A stretch of DNA of 64,000 nt, from positions 663,279,938 through 663,343,937 of the forward strand of contig NC_081414.1 of NCBI RefSeq assembly GCF_030272615.1, read 5' to 3'. Each line of letters begins with the position of its first letter. Within the stretch, counting starts at the first letter, position 1. Under the pieces are notes generated by a model. That model searched no databases. It was not told the DNA's origin and saw only the letters and a list, made by a program, of their open reading frames with translations. Below, one piece after another: positions 36,712 to 50,021 of the stretch. A program made the translations under genes and the position numbers. Origin of the DNA: Cryptomeria japonica. Taxonomy: Eukaryota > Streptophyta > Pinopsida > Cupressales > Cupressaceae.

Positions 36712-39700
36712 GACATCTAGGGTTGTTGAAAAAAAATTGAGTCTCTCACTTTGTCAAGGTCAGAGGAAAACCAAGGCATTCTACCTCTACCTAAGAAATC
36801 CAAGATGAATCTTCAATTGGTCTATCTTTTCATTTCAGAAGATACTCCTTATACTGACTACTCTACATACTACACCCAATCCTACTATCCAAAATGTCTT
36901 CAATCTGATCCAGTTCCTTCTGGGGAAACTGTTTCTCCAAGTCTGCAATATTGTCCTCACTGAGTTCTGGTTCATGATACTCATGAAAATATACAATGTT
37001 AAACACGTGAAATATTCAAACTATCTAGTAGCTCCACTTCATATGCATTCCCAGAACTGAACTTTCTCAAAATCCTGCAAGGTCCAAACTTTTTCATCTA
37101 CAATTTGTTATAAGTTCCAACAGAGAATCTTTCTTTTCTCAGATACACCATCACTTCATCACCAATTTCAAATTCCTTATGTCTCCTCTTCTCATCTACC
37201 TTCTACTTATACTTGTTGTTCATGACCTCCAAATGTTGCTTAACTTTCATATGCAAGTCCTTCATATGATCTGCAAATTCTTCTGCTTCTGAACTTCTTC
37301 GATCTTCACTGCTAATATCGCTTAATTCCAATATACCTCTAGGATGCACTCTAGTAACAATCTCAAATGGTGTTCTTCTGGCACTCCCATTTACTGAATT
37401 ATTGTAGGAAAACTCTGCTTGTGCAAGAATAAAATCCCAACTTGTAGTTTTACCTCTAACTAAGCATCTCAACAAATTTCCCAAGCTCCAATTAACTACT
37501 TTTGTCTATCCATTAGTTTGTGGATGAAAACTAGAATTGAACTTCAAATTTGTCTTCATCTTCTTCCAAAGCGTTCTCCAAAAATAGCCAACAAACTTAG
37601 TGTCTCTGTCTGAAACTATGATCTTAGGTAATCCATGCAATCTCACTAATTCCTTGAAAAATAGGTCTACTACATGTAATGCATCTGATGTCTTCTTACA
37701 TGGTATGAAATGAGCCATCTTCAAGAATCTATCCACTACCATAAATATAGAATCATTCCCTCTTGGTGTTTTAGGCAATCCAAGTATGAAATCCATGCCT
37801 ATATCCTCCCAAGGTCTTACTGGTACTATCAAAGGTTTATACAATCCCACATTCTAACTACTACCCTTTGCAACTTGAAAAACTCTACAACTTTTCACAT
37901 ATTTCCTAACATCCTTATGAATTTGGGGCCAAAATTAATGCTCACTCACCAATGCTACTATTTTGTCAATACCAAAATGTTTGGCCAATCCTCCACTATG
38001 TTTCTCCTTCATTATATTCTCCCTCATAGAACTCTTAGGTATGTGTAACTAAACTCCTCGGAATAATATCCCATCCTGAATGAAATAATCCAATGACTTA
38101 CTTCTATCTACCGTAACCAGTTCTCTACAAGCTCTCCAAGGTTTTGCAAAATCCAGATCATCATCATACAAGGTCTTTAATTCCTCAAATCCTAATACTA
38201 TCACTCTCATCTTTGTCAACAAATTCCTTTTCCTACTTAGTGCATCAACAACTTTGTTAGATTTACCACTTCTATGCTTCAACATAAAGGTGTAACTCTG
38301 CAAAAATTCTACCCATCTCATATATCTCTTATTCAACTTACTCTAACTGTTCAAATACTACAAGGCTTGATGATCCATATACAACACAAACTCTTTAGGC
38401 AACAAGTAATGTCTCCATTTCTTCAAGGCTTGAACTATGGCATAAATCTCCTAATCATACACTAAATATCTCCTTCGGGCATCATTCAATTTCTCACTTA
38501 AATAAGCTAATACTCTCCCTTCCTAACTCAAGATTGCTCCTATTGTCGTTCCACTTGCATCACAGTCCAATTGAAATATTTTATTGAAGTCCAGTAAAGC
38601 TAACACAGCCTGCTTAGATACTTTCTACTTTAGCAGTTCAAAACTTTTGTTTTCTCTAGTGCTCCACTTGAATTCCTTCCAATCTCCCCTCATGGTTTTA
38701 GTCATAGGGTTACAAACTGAACTGAAATTTCTGATGAACTTCTAGTACAAACTAGCCAATCCATGAAATGATCTTACATATTTAATGCTTTCCAGTGTAG
38801 GCCACTCAACAATTTCTTTTACTTACTCAGGGTCCATCTTCAAACCATCCTCAAATATCACAAACCCCAAATAGACTAACTCATCTTTTATGAAGGTACA
38901 CTTCTTAAGATTTATTAACAACTTTCCTTCTCTCAACCTCTGCAAAACTTGCCTTAAATGTAACAAATGCTCCTCTTTTATCTTACTAAAAATCAGAATG
39001 TCATCCAAATATACAATAAAAAAATTACCCAATAATTTCTTCAATACCTCATTCATCAACCTCATGAAAGTACTCGGTGCTTTAGTTAACCCAAAAGGAA
39101 TTAGCAACCATTCATACAATCCTTCATTTTTCTTTAGTGTTGTCTTCCACTCATCTCCTTCTCTAATCCTAATCTAATGATATCCACTCTTTAAATCTAT
39201 CTTTGTAAAGTATTTGGATCCACTCAAACAGTCCATTATGTCATCCATCCTAGGCAAAGGAAATCAGTATTTCACTATGATCTTGTTTATTGCTTTGAAA
39301 TTGGTACACATTCTTCACTCTCCATTCTTCTTAGGTGCTAATATTGTTGGTACTGCACAAGGACTCAAACGTTCTCTGATCAACCTTTCTTCAACAGCTC
39401 CTACACTTGTCTATTTAGTTCTTTATTCTTTGTCGATGTCATCTAGTGTGTAGATTTGTTAGGCAAACTAGCTCCAAGAACCAGGTCCATGCAATGAATG
39501 ATACTTCTCACAGGTGGAAATCCATCAGGTACATTATCAAAAATTATGTCTTCATATTTTGTTAGCAAATATTTTATCTCTTCTGGTCATTCCTCTTCAT
39601 GCTTTGGATTCCCAATCTTCCAAGGAATTAAGGCAAAACACACATTCTCATGTCTCAATCCATCCAGGAATTTCCTTCCATCCACCAAACATATTCTAGC

Positions 39701-41022
39701 ATTCATGTAGACTTCACTCTTCAAAGGTTCCTCCAAGGGCAACAAGGTTTGCTTCATCCCATTCACCACAATAGTGTATGTATTCTTCCTCCCATCATGT
39801 ATTGCCTATCTATCAAACTGCCAAGGTCTACCCAACAAAAGATGACAAATATCCATAGGCATGATATCACACAAGAATTCATCATGATAATTCCCAATTT
39901 TTAATTTCACCAAACATTGCTCACTTCCTAACAACTTATGTTCATCCTAAATCCATACTATCTGATGAGGCTTAGGGTGTTTCAATCTCTCCAAATTCAA
40001 CTTATTCACCATCTCTTCTGAAACAAGATTATCTAAACTTCCACTATCAATAACAACTTTACGGCACTTACCGGATACCTTACATCTGGTCTTGAAAAAA
40101 TTCTTCCTCTATAAGGGCTCTTCATCTCTCCTGGTATGACACAAAGCTCTGCTCATCATCCATAGTTCTCCATCTTCTAGTTTATTGTCTGATTCAGTGG
40201 GGTTTTCTTCCACCACTACTTCTCTTCTATTATTCTTTGTCTTCTTACAGTCAAAAGCATGATGTACTTCTCCTCCACACTTAAAGAAAGTTACTCTAAA
40301 TGTTCTCTTGTCTTGTCTTCCAAAATTCTCATTTTGGTAGCCATTTGGTTCTCTCCTCCAGTAGAAGTTTCTATCATCTTTCCGGTATGAATTACCTTCT
40401 TTTCTTACTTCCTTGTCCTTGTTCTAATCTATACAAGTTCTTCTACCTCTGGCATATCCTCTTCCTCCTTGAAATATTCATCCTAAAAACCTTCCACCTC
40501 TGCCTCTCTGCCTTTACTCATGTCTTTTGTTTATCTTTTCTTTTATCTTCAAGGCATATTGGTAAGCATCTTCAACACTCTATAATTTAATCAAATTGAG
40601 TTCATCTTGTATAGACACCCACAATCCATTCAAATATTTTGCAACTTGTTTAACTTCATCATCAACATGTCCAGATCTAATATTCAACTTGGGAAATTCT
40701 TTGGTGTACTCCTTCACACTAGATTATTTCTGTCTCAAATTTTGCAACTTCCAGAATAGATTCACTTGATAATCAACTTGCAAATAATCCCACCAAAGAG
40801 ATGCATGACCTTTCAACCGGGTACAAGGATATTTCACCTTCCTTTCTTCTGCAGTGTTTTCAAAATTAAAATATTTCTCCATCTCCGAGATCCAATCCAT
40901 CAATTCATCTTAATCCAACTTTCCATCATATTCCAATGGGTAAAATAAGGTTTAGTATTTGCCCTACTCAAAACCCTCAAAAACCTTTCCTCGTCCAGAT
41001 CAACTACTGGTGGGTTTACTTG

Positions 41023-41932
41023 TGTTGGGATCCAAGAACACTGAGAGAGGGGTGAATTAGTGTTCTGTCGGTATGAACAGTTTTTAACTTTCTATACCAT
41101 ACACATATAAACCAGTAAACATATAACAAGAAGCAAATAAACCATCCACATAAATGAACACCATAACACACAGAATTTATACATGGAAAACCTCAAAGAG
41201 GAAAAACCACAGTGGGATTTGTGACCCACAATATCAATTCATTGTCCATATGAAAAGATATTACATATATTAGGGGCCTGCACATGCAGGAAGGCACACT
41301 GCCTTAAGCATACTGCTCATCACTAAAGAGCCTCACTAACTACAAGCTTTCTGCTAAAGTAAATTACTGAAAATGAACTCAAGAATGAAACTGCTATGCG
41401 AAATATAGTTCTGGTTTTGGTCTCTACTTTGTACAGGTTCATAAACCCTAAACTACTACCGGTATCTCTTCTCCTCCAAGGATTCTTTCCAATCTATCTA
41501 CAGATCATTGCATGATATAACATTTGCATACAAAATTTTCTTCATACATATATTTTGCATTATACAGTTCTTTTATATTATCCTCTATCCACATATTTCA
41601 TATCTATCATTTTTTCAAAAAATAACCTAGCAGACTAACCTATATACCTATTACAAATAATATGCCTTATGTCAGCTTACAATACATTTACAAAAGATAT
41701 TCAATGTCAGCCTTGTCAATAATTACAAAATGATTTATTAAGTAAATCCTCCTTGATATCAGATTCCAATGAAGTATTGATGTTGGTGTTGGTGCCAGTG
41801 TCGGTGTAGCCCTGAATGCTCCAAAGTCGATATCTATCGGTATATGCCTCCTAGTTCCGGTATATGACTTCCATCTTATCTTGTTACCATAAATGACAAC
41901 AAAATGAATCCAATGACTATCAATTGCCAACA
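41023..41932 (-). repeat. Element I 3' LTR
   Basis: 910 bp. It contains CCTGCACATGCAGG at 41277-41290 and the complement of the CCCACTGTGGTTTTTCC block near 41205. It matches 46925-47848. Confidence 0.93.
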
Positions 41933-42170
41933 ATCTCCCCCTTTGGCATTGATGGCAACACTCATGTGAAAAATAAATTCCTTGTCGGTATGCTCCCCCT
42001 GAGCAATACATTCCATCTAATATCTTGATATCCTTCCCATATATTTTTATCTAGTATTCTCTGATATTTTCACATATATGCATACTCCCCCTTTGACATT
42101 ATTGCCAAAGACCAATGGAAGAATTGAAATAATTCCATAACAAAAGAATAAATGAATATTGTTAGTTTCA
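41933..42170 (-). promoter_or_regulatory. Element I polypurine tract array
   Basis: Minus-strand AAAGGGGGAGA abuts the LTR. Further boxes (complements GCTCCCCCTGAG and ACTCCCCCTTTGACA) lie near 41990 and 42086. No coding signal. Confidence 0.75.
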
Positions 42171-45100
42171 CTAGAGCTTAATCATCTTCAATATTTCTAG
42201 GTATGCCTTTTGCAATAACTTAAGATATGTATCCCAACTGGTTCTAAAAGTATCAGAAATGGATGCTAATCCACTTAGTAAGTGGGCATGTGTTTCCTTC
42301 TCCTGGACATCTATCGGTGTGGGTTTAGCTATCATATCCATGCACTCTCTCTTATGAACACCCAATGAATCTAATCTAGGACTTACCAGTTCTCTTAGAC
42401 TTCTTGCTCTTCGCATGATTTTATCTCTCTCCTTCTCAAAAGAAAAAATTTGGTTCTCCAAGGACAAAATTTGTCCATCAACAGGTGTGGTCAATGTAGT
42501 CAGTCCATCAAAAGAGTTATTAATTTTAGATATCTTATCATATAACTCATTTAATCTGCTATCTACATTAGTCGTAAGAATTTATATGTTACAACACACT
42601 CTGTATATATTTGGACATTTTTTTAAACAAACCTCAATAGAAATAGGTTTTTCCTCAATTTTCTTCTTCTCTATTTCTATAATCTTATCAAAAGCTATTC
42701 TTTTAGTTGTTGTGAATTTATCCAAAGCCTGTCGGTCTGCAATCTTCCTCAGAGATTGAAAATTGTTAGAGATATGCTATGTTAGAGTCTTGAGCTTATC
42801 GGAAGGGCTTGCTCCATCTTCAATCTGATAGTCAGGTATTAATCTATGCAACATTGTGACCAATTGATCAATTATTCCTTTATCTGTAGTAGCTTCCTTC
42901 AATAATTTATGAGTAGTCATCATCATCAATTTAGTTGGAATCAACTCAAATACCGATTTCTTCTCAACCTGAGAAGTGTCAATTGCCAATACCTTTGTCG
43001 GAGAATCAGTTTTACCTATCGGTATGGACTTGGGTGCTTTGACCTTGTCCATCTCAACCTCTTTTGCACTAGTGGCTTCACCACTTGGTGCAGTGTCAGT
43101 TACTATCGGTGGAGTATTATCCATAGTATTTATAGTGTTATGTACATTTCCTTTCTCAAAAATGGTCTATGTCGGTATAGACTGTACACTCTCCTTAACT
43201 ACCAGTTGTGCCTGAATATCTATAGTTACTATCAGTTGTGTCAAAATTGGAGTTGAATTGCCCAAAATACCTTTCCCTTTTGATTAGTCAGGAATAGTGG
43301 AAGATGTTTCCCTTGCAAATTCTTCTTGAGATGTGACAAAGTTTGCAATTTTCTGAAAGAATTTGGTCCATCCCTTACTAGTCTCATTTATCACCTCATT
43401 CACTCTCCCCATCATAAGGCTTATCTACTAAGGTTTACTACTGAAAACTATCCTATTTGCAGTATCTATGCATCTTTTCATTTCTTCATTATTCACAGCA
43501 CCGCATAATTCCAAAAGTGTTACTTCCTTGATCTCTATATCTCTCTTGACAGCATCAAGTCTTCTAGCCTTGAGTTTATTATACAAGGATAAAGGTATCT
43601 CCTTCAAAATTTCAACCAAGGCTTTCTTATAAATATCTATATACAACAAAATAGCCTCTTCTAATTCATTTTGCTCATTCTCTTCTAAATATTCATAATA
43701 CTTTGATACATTTTTCAATATTCCATCTTTTCTAATTTCATCAATAAGCTTAGCACAGGTCATTGTGGTCTTACCGGTTTCAGTATCATTACCCTTCTTA
43801 TTTTTGCTTGTGGCTGCTAGTGTGATTGGTTTCCTCTTTTGCATAGGCTTCCTTGCCAATGGTGGAGGTGTAATAGGCTTAGTTGTCTTTCTAACAAGTT
43901 TCCTCCTAGGCTCTACCTTCTTCTACTCTATCATTTTACCATATTCTTCCTTTGTACCCTTCTGAAAGCCAAAGGTTCATTATCCTCAGAATCAGAATCA
44001 GAAGTGATAGGGGAAATGTGAACTTGTGGCTTCTTCACTTCTGAAGTACCAAACTCTGGCGATTTAGCTACCTGTTTGGATCTTGAACCCAGTTGAGTGT
44101 CTATCTTATAAATTACATCTTGTACATATGCAGACATATTTTCTATTTTGTTCTCTCTTCTCTTCCTATTAAAACTAGTTTTCACTTCAAGAGCCTTCTC
44201 TCCTGATTTACCAAAGTGCTATGTCTTATCATCTAATGGAGCATCTAATAACATTTTTGCATAGAGCTCAAAAATGCTATCATCCACCTCATATCCAAGC
44301 TTAGTAATCCAGATTTTCCTAGGTTCAACTACTTCCATAAGAGTTTCATCAATTTTTACCATGAAATAGATATCAGTGGAATACTTCTCCACAATGTTCT
44401 TTGATATTCTCTCCCTTTGCCTCATGTTTTCTTGGAATGTCTTGAAATACCCCCAAAATTTCTCATCTTTATCGGTACCAAGACCGGTGATTGCTTCCTT
44501 GATCTGCATACCTACCAGTATGTCATGAGCCCAATGCTTCTTCCCTGACCAGGTAGCTCATTTAGGAAGTAAAGCATTAAAAAAACAATCAATCATATTT
44601 CCATATCTTAAAGTGCCTTTCTTGATTCCTTTGATCTTACTAAGGTTCAACATCAATTCACTCCTCATCCATTGACATAAATCATACTTCACATTGTTCC
44701 TTAGCATCTGATATGCAGCATGAATGCATGAACTAGCAATAGAATTCTATTGGTTGGATTAATTTGCCTTGTAACCTATTATCATGCTTGCAAACTTTAC
44801 ATCAGTGTCGGTGATTGTGTTGATCCTCATTCATATGTTATCAGGAGTTGCACCGGTGAGTTTCTCGACCTCTGTGTTGGAAATTTTCTTGCTAGGTTCT
44901 TGTCCGACTTTGGGTAAGCTGGTGACTACTTGAATAACCAACTTCATGATCATCTAAGGCCTATCTAGCCAAATAAATTCCTTGTGAACCCTGCTCAGAA
45001 TGTATCTGATAACCTCATCTTTGAATTATGGTATGTATAGAATACCAGTTAACCCTAGATCCTCAATTGCTTTTTATTCTGGTTTGATGGTTCCAGAGTC

Positions 45101-45346
45101 TCCCAGTATCATGGAGTGATACATGCTTTTGATGTCCTTTGTGCCCAAATCCTACAAGGTGCAGTGAATCTATGCCCTCACATCTTCAACATACATTACG
45201 CCATCAGGAACCCTAGAAAATGCTCCTACAGAGTCTTCCTTTTTAGCAATTTTGGGAACCTCCTTAAATACTGGCCTTAACCTATCCTCAATTTTGACAA
45301 TGGTGGGATTTGCAATGAATATAGGAGTTGAAGATCCAAATGCCAT
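42171..45346 (-). pseudogene. Element I ORF2: large protein of unknown function, decayed
   Basis: Starts at the ATG at 45346 (MAFGSSTPIFIANPTIVKIE) and ends at 42171 (LLQKAYLEILKMIKL), about 1,058 codons. Blocks shared with A: AIEDLGLTGI and DEVIRYILSRVHKEFIWLDRP; ASMIIGYKA; NVKYDLCQWMRSELMLNLSKIKG; FWGYFKTFQENMRQRERI; IVEKYSTDIYFMVKIDETLM with GYEVD (44509-44219); a Lys/Glu linker with SPITSDSDSEDNEPLAF; TMTCAKLIDEIRKDGILKNV (about 43760); TAPSGEATSA (about 43085); and a coiled-coil end with LENQIFSFEKERDKIMRRA. Several stops and frameshifts. No pol motif, signal peptide or membrane helix is evident. Confidence 0.83.
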
Positions 45347-45710
45347 TTGGAAAAATACCTGAAAGCAAATGCCAATGGAAGATTGAGTGATTCAGATAAT
45401 TGCTCAAAATACTTTCACAATGCTTTTGCTCACTCTTAACTTGCCTTTTCTTCACTTTGAATGCTTGAATGCTCAGTGAGTGAAAATGATTTCACTTAGC
45501 CCCTTTTATCAGCAAATAAAACCCTAATCTTTCTCCGTAATAAATGCTTCACCAACAACCCTATAGATGTCAGTTTCACAATCATGTGTCAGGTGAACCT
45601 TCATCGATGATGAACACAACTCTCTAGATCTCTTCCAGATCTCCTTAGATCTCTTCTGAGGTAATATGTAAAATTTAACAATGACTTTGCCAACCCCTAA
45701 GGCTTATGCC
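45347..45710 (-). other. ORF1-ORF2 spacer of element I
   Basis: A CTTAGGGG-like box on the minus strand lies at about 45703-45692, just after the ORF1 stop. Otherwise nothing is recognised. Confidence 0.45.
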
Positions 45711-46850
45711 TCAATTATTGGTGGAATTTCCTACCAATGGAGGAATACCCTGTTCTACCAATGGAGTTGCCTGTGTAGATCCATCTCCACTTGGTTCTTC
45801 AGATTTTCTAACCCATATCTTGGTGTGATCTCATTGTATTTCATCTACCTTCTTCTTTCCTTTCTCATTATCTTTATCATTATTAATCAGTTGAGTCTTG
45901 CTTATGCAATACTTAGAAATATGACCTATGTTATTGCATGCATAACATGTAACATTGTTCTTCTAAATTTCTTTGACATATCCGATATCATTTCTTGACC
46001 TACAATGATTAGAAAAATGTCCAAACTTTCCACATGCATGACATTTAACATTCATTTTGCAATCTTCTAATCTATAACCATATTTATTGCAATTTGTGCA
46101 TTGACCAGGAACAGAATTGTATTTTTGATTTACTTTATTTCTACATTGTTTAGCCATATGCCCAAATTTATTGCAAACAAAACATCTACCATTGAATTTA
46201 TAAGCATTAGATTGCCTTACCAGTTTCCTCTATTCTGATGAATTTTGCATACCGATTGTTTGATCTTCATTTGCTGTATCAGAGCTTTCACCTTGTACAA
46301 ATCCAAGTCCTCTAGAATCATCAATTTGTCTTTGTCTTTTCAATAAGTCATCCAACTGTACAACACTGATCCTAAACTTTTCTTTATACTCACTTGCAGT
46401 AGTCAGATCATCTCTCAGAGTAGTTATTTATCTTTCAAGTTCTTGTTCCTTGTTCTAGGAGTGTGCCAAATCAATTCTCAACAAATTATTCTCATGAGTC
46501 AATCTGCCACATTCCTCAAATTTTTTTTCCAGAGATATAACAAGATTATCTTCCCTCTTCTTTCTATCCTCAATATCTTTTGATAACCTCATAGTCAAAT
46601 CTTGCATTTCATTCTTCATGATCATGTTTGATTGACTTAGTTTCTGACATTGTTCCTTAAGATCATTCTTCTCGTCATCATCTGATTTTTGAAAAAGTTC
46701 TTTTCTCTTGGCTTGAGCAGATGATAACCTTTCTTGTAGGATAAGAATGAATTCATTTGCAGAATTCAATTCTTCTTGCAATTTCAAGTTCTTCATTCTT
46801 TCAACATCATAATCCTCAAGAGCCATCTCAAGTTGCTTCTCCATATCCAT
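45711..46850 (-). pseudogene. Element I ORF1: gag-like coiled coil with zinc knuckles
   Basis: The frame runs from the ATG at 46850 (MDMEKQLEMALEDYDVERMKN) to the TGA at 45711, about 380 codons with stops, for example near 46456. The N-terminal 170 residues are Lys/Glu/Leu-rich and predict a coiled coil. Knuckles follow: CFVCNKFGHMAKQC, CTNCNKYGYRLEDC (His replaced by Tyr), CHACGKFGHFSNHC and CYACNNIGHISKYC. It aligns with ORF1 of A through all four knuckles; the second knuckle is defective in both. Confidence 0.87.
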
Positions 46851-46924
46851 GTTCAAATATTTTGGTTTCAAGATCTTCCTCAAGTTGTTAAACTTCTTCT
46901 GAGGTACCAAGATTTGATACCAAT

Positions 46925-47848
46925 TGTTGTGATCCAAGAACACTGAGAGGGGGGGTGAATCAGTGTTCTGTCGGTATGAACAGTTTTTAACTTTTTATAC
47001 CATACACATATAAATCAGTAAACAAGTAAACATATAACAAGAAGAAAATAAACCATCCACATAAATGAACACCATAACACACAAAATTTATACATGGAAA
47101 ACCTAAAAGAGGAAAAACCATGGTGGGATTTGTGACCCCCAATATCAATTCACTGGCCATATGAAAAGATATTACATATAATAGGGGCCTGCACATGCAG
47201 GAAGGCACACTGCCTAGAGCATACTACTCATCACTAAAGAGCCTCACTGACTACAAGCTTTCTTCTAAATTAAATTATTGAAAATGAACTCAAGAATGCA
47301 TCTCTTATGCCAAATAGTGTTTCGGATATGTCTCTGCTCTGTACTTGTTCATAAACTCTGAACTACTACCGGTATCTCTTCTCCTCCAAGGATTTTTTCC
47401 AAGATATCTACAGATCATTGAATGATATAACATTAGCATACAAAATGACCTTCATACATATATTTGGCATTATAGAGTTCTGCTATATTCTCCTATATCC
47501 ACATATTTCATATCTATCATTTTTTCAAAAAATAACCTAGCAAACTGACCTATATACCTATTACAAATAATATGCCTTATGTCGGCTTACAATACATTTA
47601 CAAAATATATTCGATGTCATCCTTGTCAATAATTACAAAATGATTTATTAAGTAAATCCTCCTTGATTCTGGCTTGCAATGAAGTATTGATGTTGGTGTC
47701 AGTGCTGGTGTCGGTGCCGGTGTAGCCCTGAATGCTCCAAACTTGGTATCTGTCGGTATATGCCTCCTAGTGTTGGTATATGACTTCCATCTGATCTTGT
47801 TGCCAACAATGACAACAAAATGAATCCAATGAGTGTCAATTACCTACA
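46925..47848 (-). repeat. Element I 5' LTR
   Basis: 924 bp matching 41023-41932, with CCTGCACATGCAGG at 47188-47201. The outer end is mutated (CCTACA where CCAACA is expected). Confidence 0.93.
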
Positions 47849-48133
47849 ACTTGTTCTATTGAGGCTTCTTCTCCTTCATCTTCACTTACATCTTCAATGT
47901 GTTAGCCTCTTCTCTAGGCTGGCTCGATGGCTTCCAACTGGGTTGGTATTCCCCATAATATTTCCATCATAGTGGGGTTTGCATTTCCATGTGCTCCACC
48001 ATTCCTAGTTCCTCTTCGCGTCATCTTTACACTAGTCCTCTACAACTATAGGTTGAATCCTCAGTCCGCCACCCTCTAACAAAATTCTCAGGACAACGCA
48101 ACCTCAAGAATGAAAACTCGCTCTGATACCACT

Positions 48134-48927
48134 TGAAGCAGTCACTGGTTAGGAGGGACCTCAAAGAGATTAGTCTAGACTGGTCAGCAAGAGTAAACAC
48201 AATAGAAACACAAAGACATGATGGAGGCAATGCAAGAAAAGATTGATATATAAAATGAAAATCGATTACAACCAACCGGTAATAACCGGGTTACAGAAAC
48301 TAGCTCACAAGCCTGCTAGAACAAGCTCAAAGATACATAATAGGTCATAATTGAGACCTCAAATCTTAAGATATATCTTCTTTGTTCAGTCTCACTTCTT
48401 GGTTTCATTCTAATTCTCTATTACAATGATTTATATGATCTAAGGGGATCCGATCGGCCCAAAAGGGATCAAAACCTGAAGAACAAGACCCAACATGCAA
48501 AACCAACAAGGTTGGCCTCCGCCAAGAGATTCCACTAGAAAATCCAAAGGACGAAGAGTAGATCATGGGAAAAGGTCAGCCACACACCAAGGAACATTGG
48601 AATCAATGCTCAGGGCTCCGCAAGCTACAAAAGGGATTTGGTAGATCACAATTGCAAATAGCTTCGGGCAACCAGTAACAATATACTGTCAATCGGTAAT
48701 AGGAAACTGTCACGAAAACTGGTAGCAATAACTTGTCAAAAAGTGATCCAAATGCTCCATGATTTGGAAATAAGGAAGATGATCAAGTCTTCAATCCAAA
48801 ATCCAACTCCATGGGATCTGGTGAGCCAAATCTGAGACACATAGAAAGAAATGTTGAAACTGTAAACAGAAAGGAAATATTTTTGGTTGATGCAAGATTG
48901 CTATGAATTGGGGATGCTCTTGCATCA
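48134..48927 (-). repeat. Element J 5' LTR
   Basis: 794 bp. The primer site follows at 48131 and below on the minus strand (TGGTATCAGAGCGAG). Confidence 0.9.
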
Positions 48928-49190
48928 TATCTTCATTTCAATAATGGCAAATGTAATATCTTGAGCAGCTCTGAAATTGAGATTGCATTAGGTACATAGA
49001 CTAAAGTTAATATCTTTTATTTGAATTCTGGTGGTAAAAGTTGCTTGATTGATCAAGTTGATGAAAGTTGGTTGTGGCATAGAAGGATGTGTCATCTAAA
49101 TTTTGACTACATGGTCAAGATAAGTTCTACTCAAGTTGTGAGAGATATACCTAAGTTGATAAAGCCTACTAATTTGATATGTAAGGAATG
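48928..49190 (+). pseudogene. Copia element C: GAG-pre-integrase segment
   Basis: Continues C after J: LHFNNGKCNI..., then DESWLWHRRMCHLNFDYM and LICKEC. WLWHRRMCHLNF is the hallmark of the Copia GAG-pre-integrase domain, and its His residues with CKEC form the integrase zinc-binding HHCC module. The frame is cut at 49190 by element J2, so the integrase core, RT and RNase H of C are not in this window. Confidence 0.87.
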
Positions 49191-49990
49191 TGAAGCAGAC
49201 ACCAATGGGGAGGGACCTCAAAGAGATCAATCTGGACCAGTCAACAAGAGTAAACATAATAGAAACACAAAGATATAATGGAGACAATGCAGAACAGATT
49301 GTTTTATTTCATGAAAATTGATTACAACCAACTGGTAACAACCGGGTTATAGCATACCGGCTCATAGGCCCGGTAGAACATACAGAATAGGTTACAACTG
49401 GGACCTTGAATCTTAAGATCTATCTTCTACACATAGTTTAGCTACTTGATTCTCTGATTGATTACATTCTAATGCAAAATTATAATTATATATATTGATC
49501 CAAAGGATCCAGTCGGCCCAAAAAGGATCAAAACCCAAAGAACAAGACCTAACGTGTAAAATAACAAGGTCGGCCTCCACCAAGAGATTCCTCTAGAAAG
49601 TCCAAAGGATGAAATGTAGATCATGAGAAAAGGTCGGTCACATGCCAAGGAACATCAGAATCAATGCCCAAGGCTCTGCAAGCTTTGGAAGGGGTCCTGG
49701 TAGATCACCAAAATAGGTCCAGGTGATGGGTAACAAGAACTGCCAATCGGTAACAGGAAGTTGTCAAGGAAACCGATAGCGATATCTTGTCGAAAAATGA
49801 TCCAAATGTGATGTGGTCTAGAAACAAGAAAGATGATCAAGTCTTCAAGTAGAATCCAACTCCACGGGATCGGATGAGCCAAAATCAAGACACATAAAGA
49901 AAAGTTGAAACTGCAAATAGAAAGCAAACCAGAAAGAAAATGTTTTTGGTTGATGCAAGATTGCTATGAACCAAGGATGCTCCTAAATTA
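49191..49990 (-). repeat. Element J2 3' LTR
   Basis: About 800 bp, aligning with both LTRs of J with more substitutions than J's LTRs show against each other by eye. The right end is mutated (CTAAATTA where CTTGCATCA is expected). Confidence 0.85.
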
Positions 49991-50021
49991 GACATCCGGG
50001 GTTATTGAAAAAGTGAGCCTC

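Larger units (their letters stand above)
41023..47848 (-). mobile_element. Element I: pol-less gag + ORF2 LTR retrotransposon (complete, decayed)
   Basis: Target duplication ACTTG at 41018-41022 and 47849-47853. LTRs 46925-47848 (5', 924 bp) and 41023-41932 (3', 910 bp). The primer site on the minus strand after the 5' LTR is ATTGGTATC. The polypurine tract complement TCTCCCCCTTT lies at 41934-41944. The interior is 4,992 bp with ORF1 and ORF2 homologous to those of A along their length. It is inserted in the gag of chromovirus J. Confidence 0.93.
36746..48024 (-). pseudogene. Element J gag-pol, broken and split by element I
   Basis: Starts at the ATG at 48024 (MTRRGTRNGGAHGNANPTMM), is interrupted by I, and resumes at 41017. 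Landmarks: knuckle CGGEVHHAFDC (about 40280); protease VIDSGSLDNLVSEE (about 40050); RT with [30 protein letters not shown] and catalytic YLDD at 39000-39011; RNase H with LDCDASGTTIGAILS and HRSGKSNKVVDALSR; integrase (37850-37203) with [10 protein letters not shown] and SDRDTKFVG; chromodomain near 36880-36750 with YLLKWKDRPIEDSSWIS and the end LGFPLTLTK. The third integrase catalytic residue, normally Glu in TEVVN, reads Lys (TKVVN), next to a stop. Many stops; inactive. Confidence 0.9.
35906..48927 (-). mobile_element. Element J: Ty3/Gypsy chromovirus with nested element I
   Basis: Minus-strand element. LTRs: 48134-48927 (5') and 35906-36711 (3'), ends TGATGCAAGAGCATCC and TGCTTCA. Just inside the 5' LTR, the minus strand reads TGGTATCAGAGCGAG, a Met-tRNA primer site. 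Flanks are GATCC and TATCT, a decayed target duplication, and Copia C protein resumes on both sides. Without I (41023-47848) J is about 6.2 kb. It holds gag with a knuckle, protease, RT, RNase H, integrase and a C-terminal chromodomain, the order of plant chromoviruses. Confidence 0.9.
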
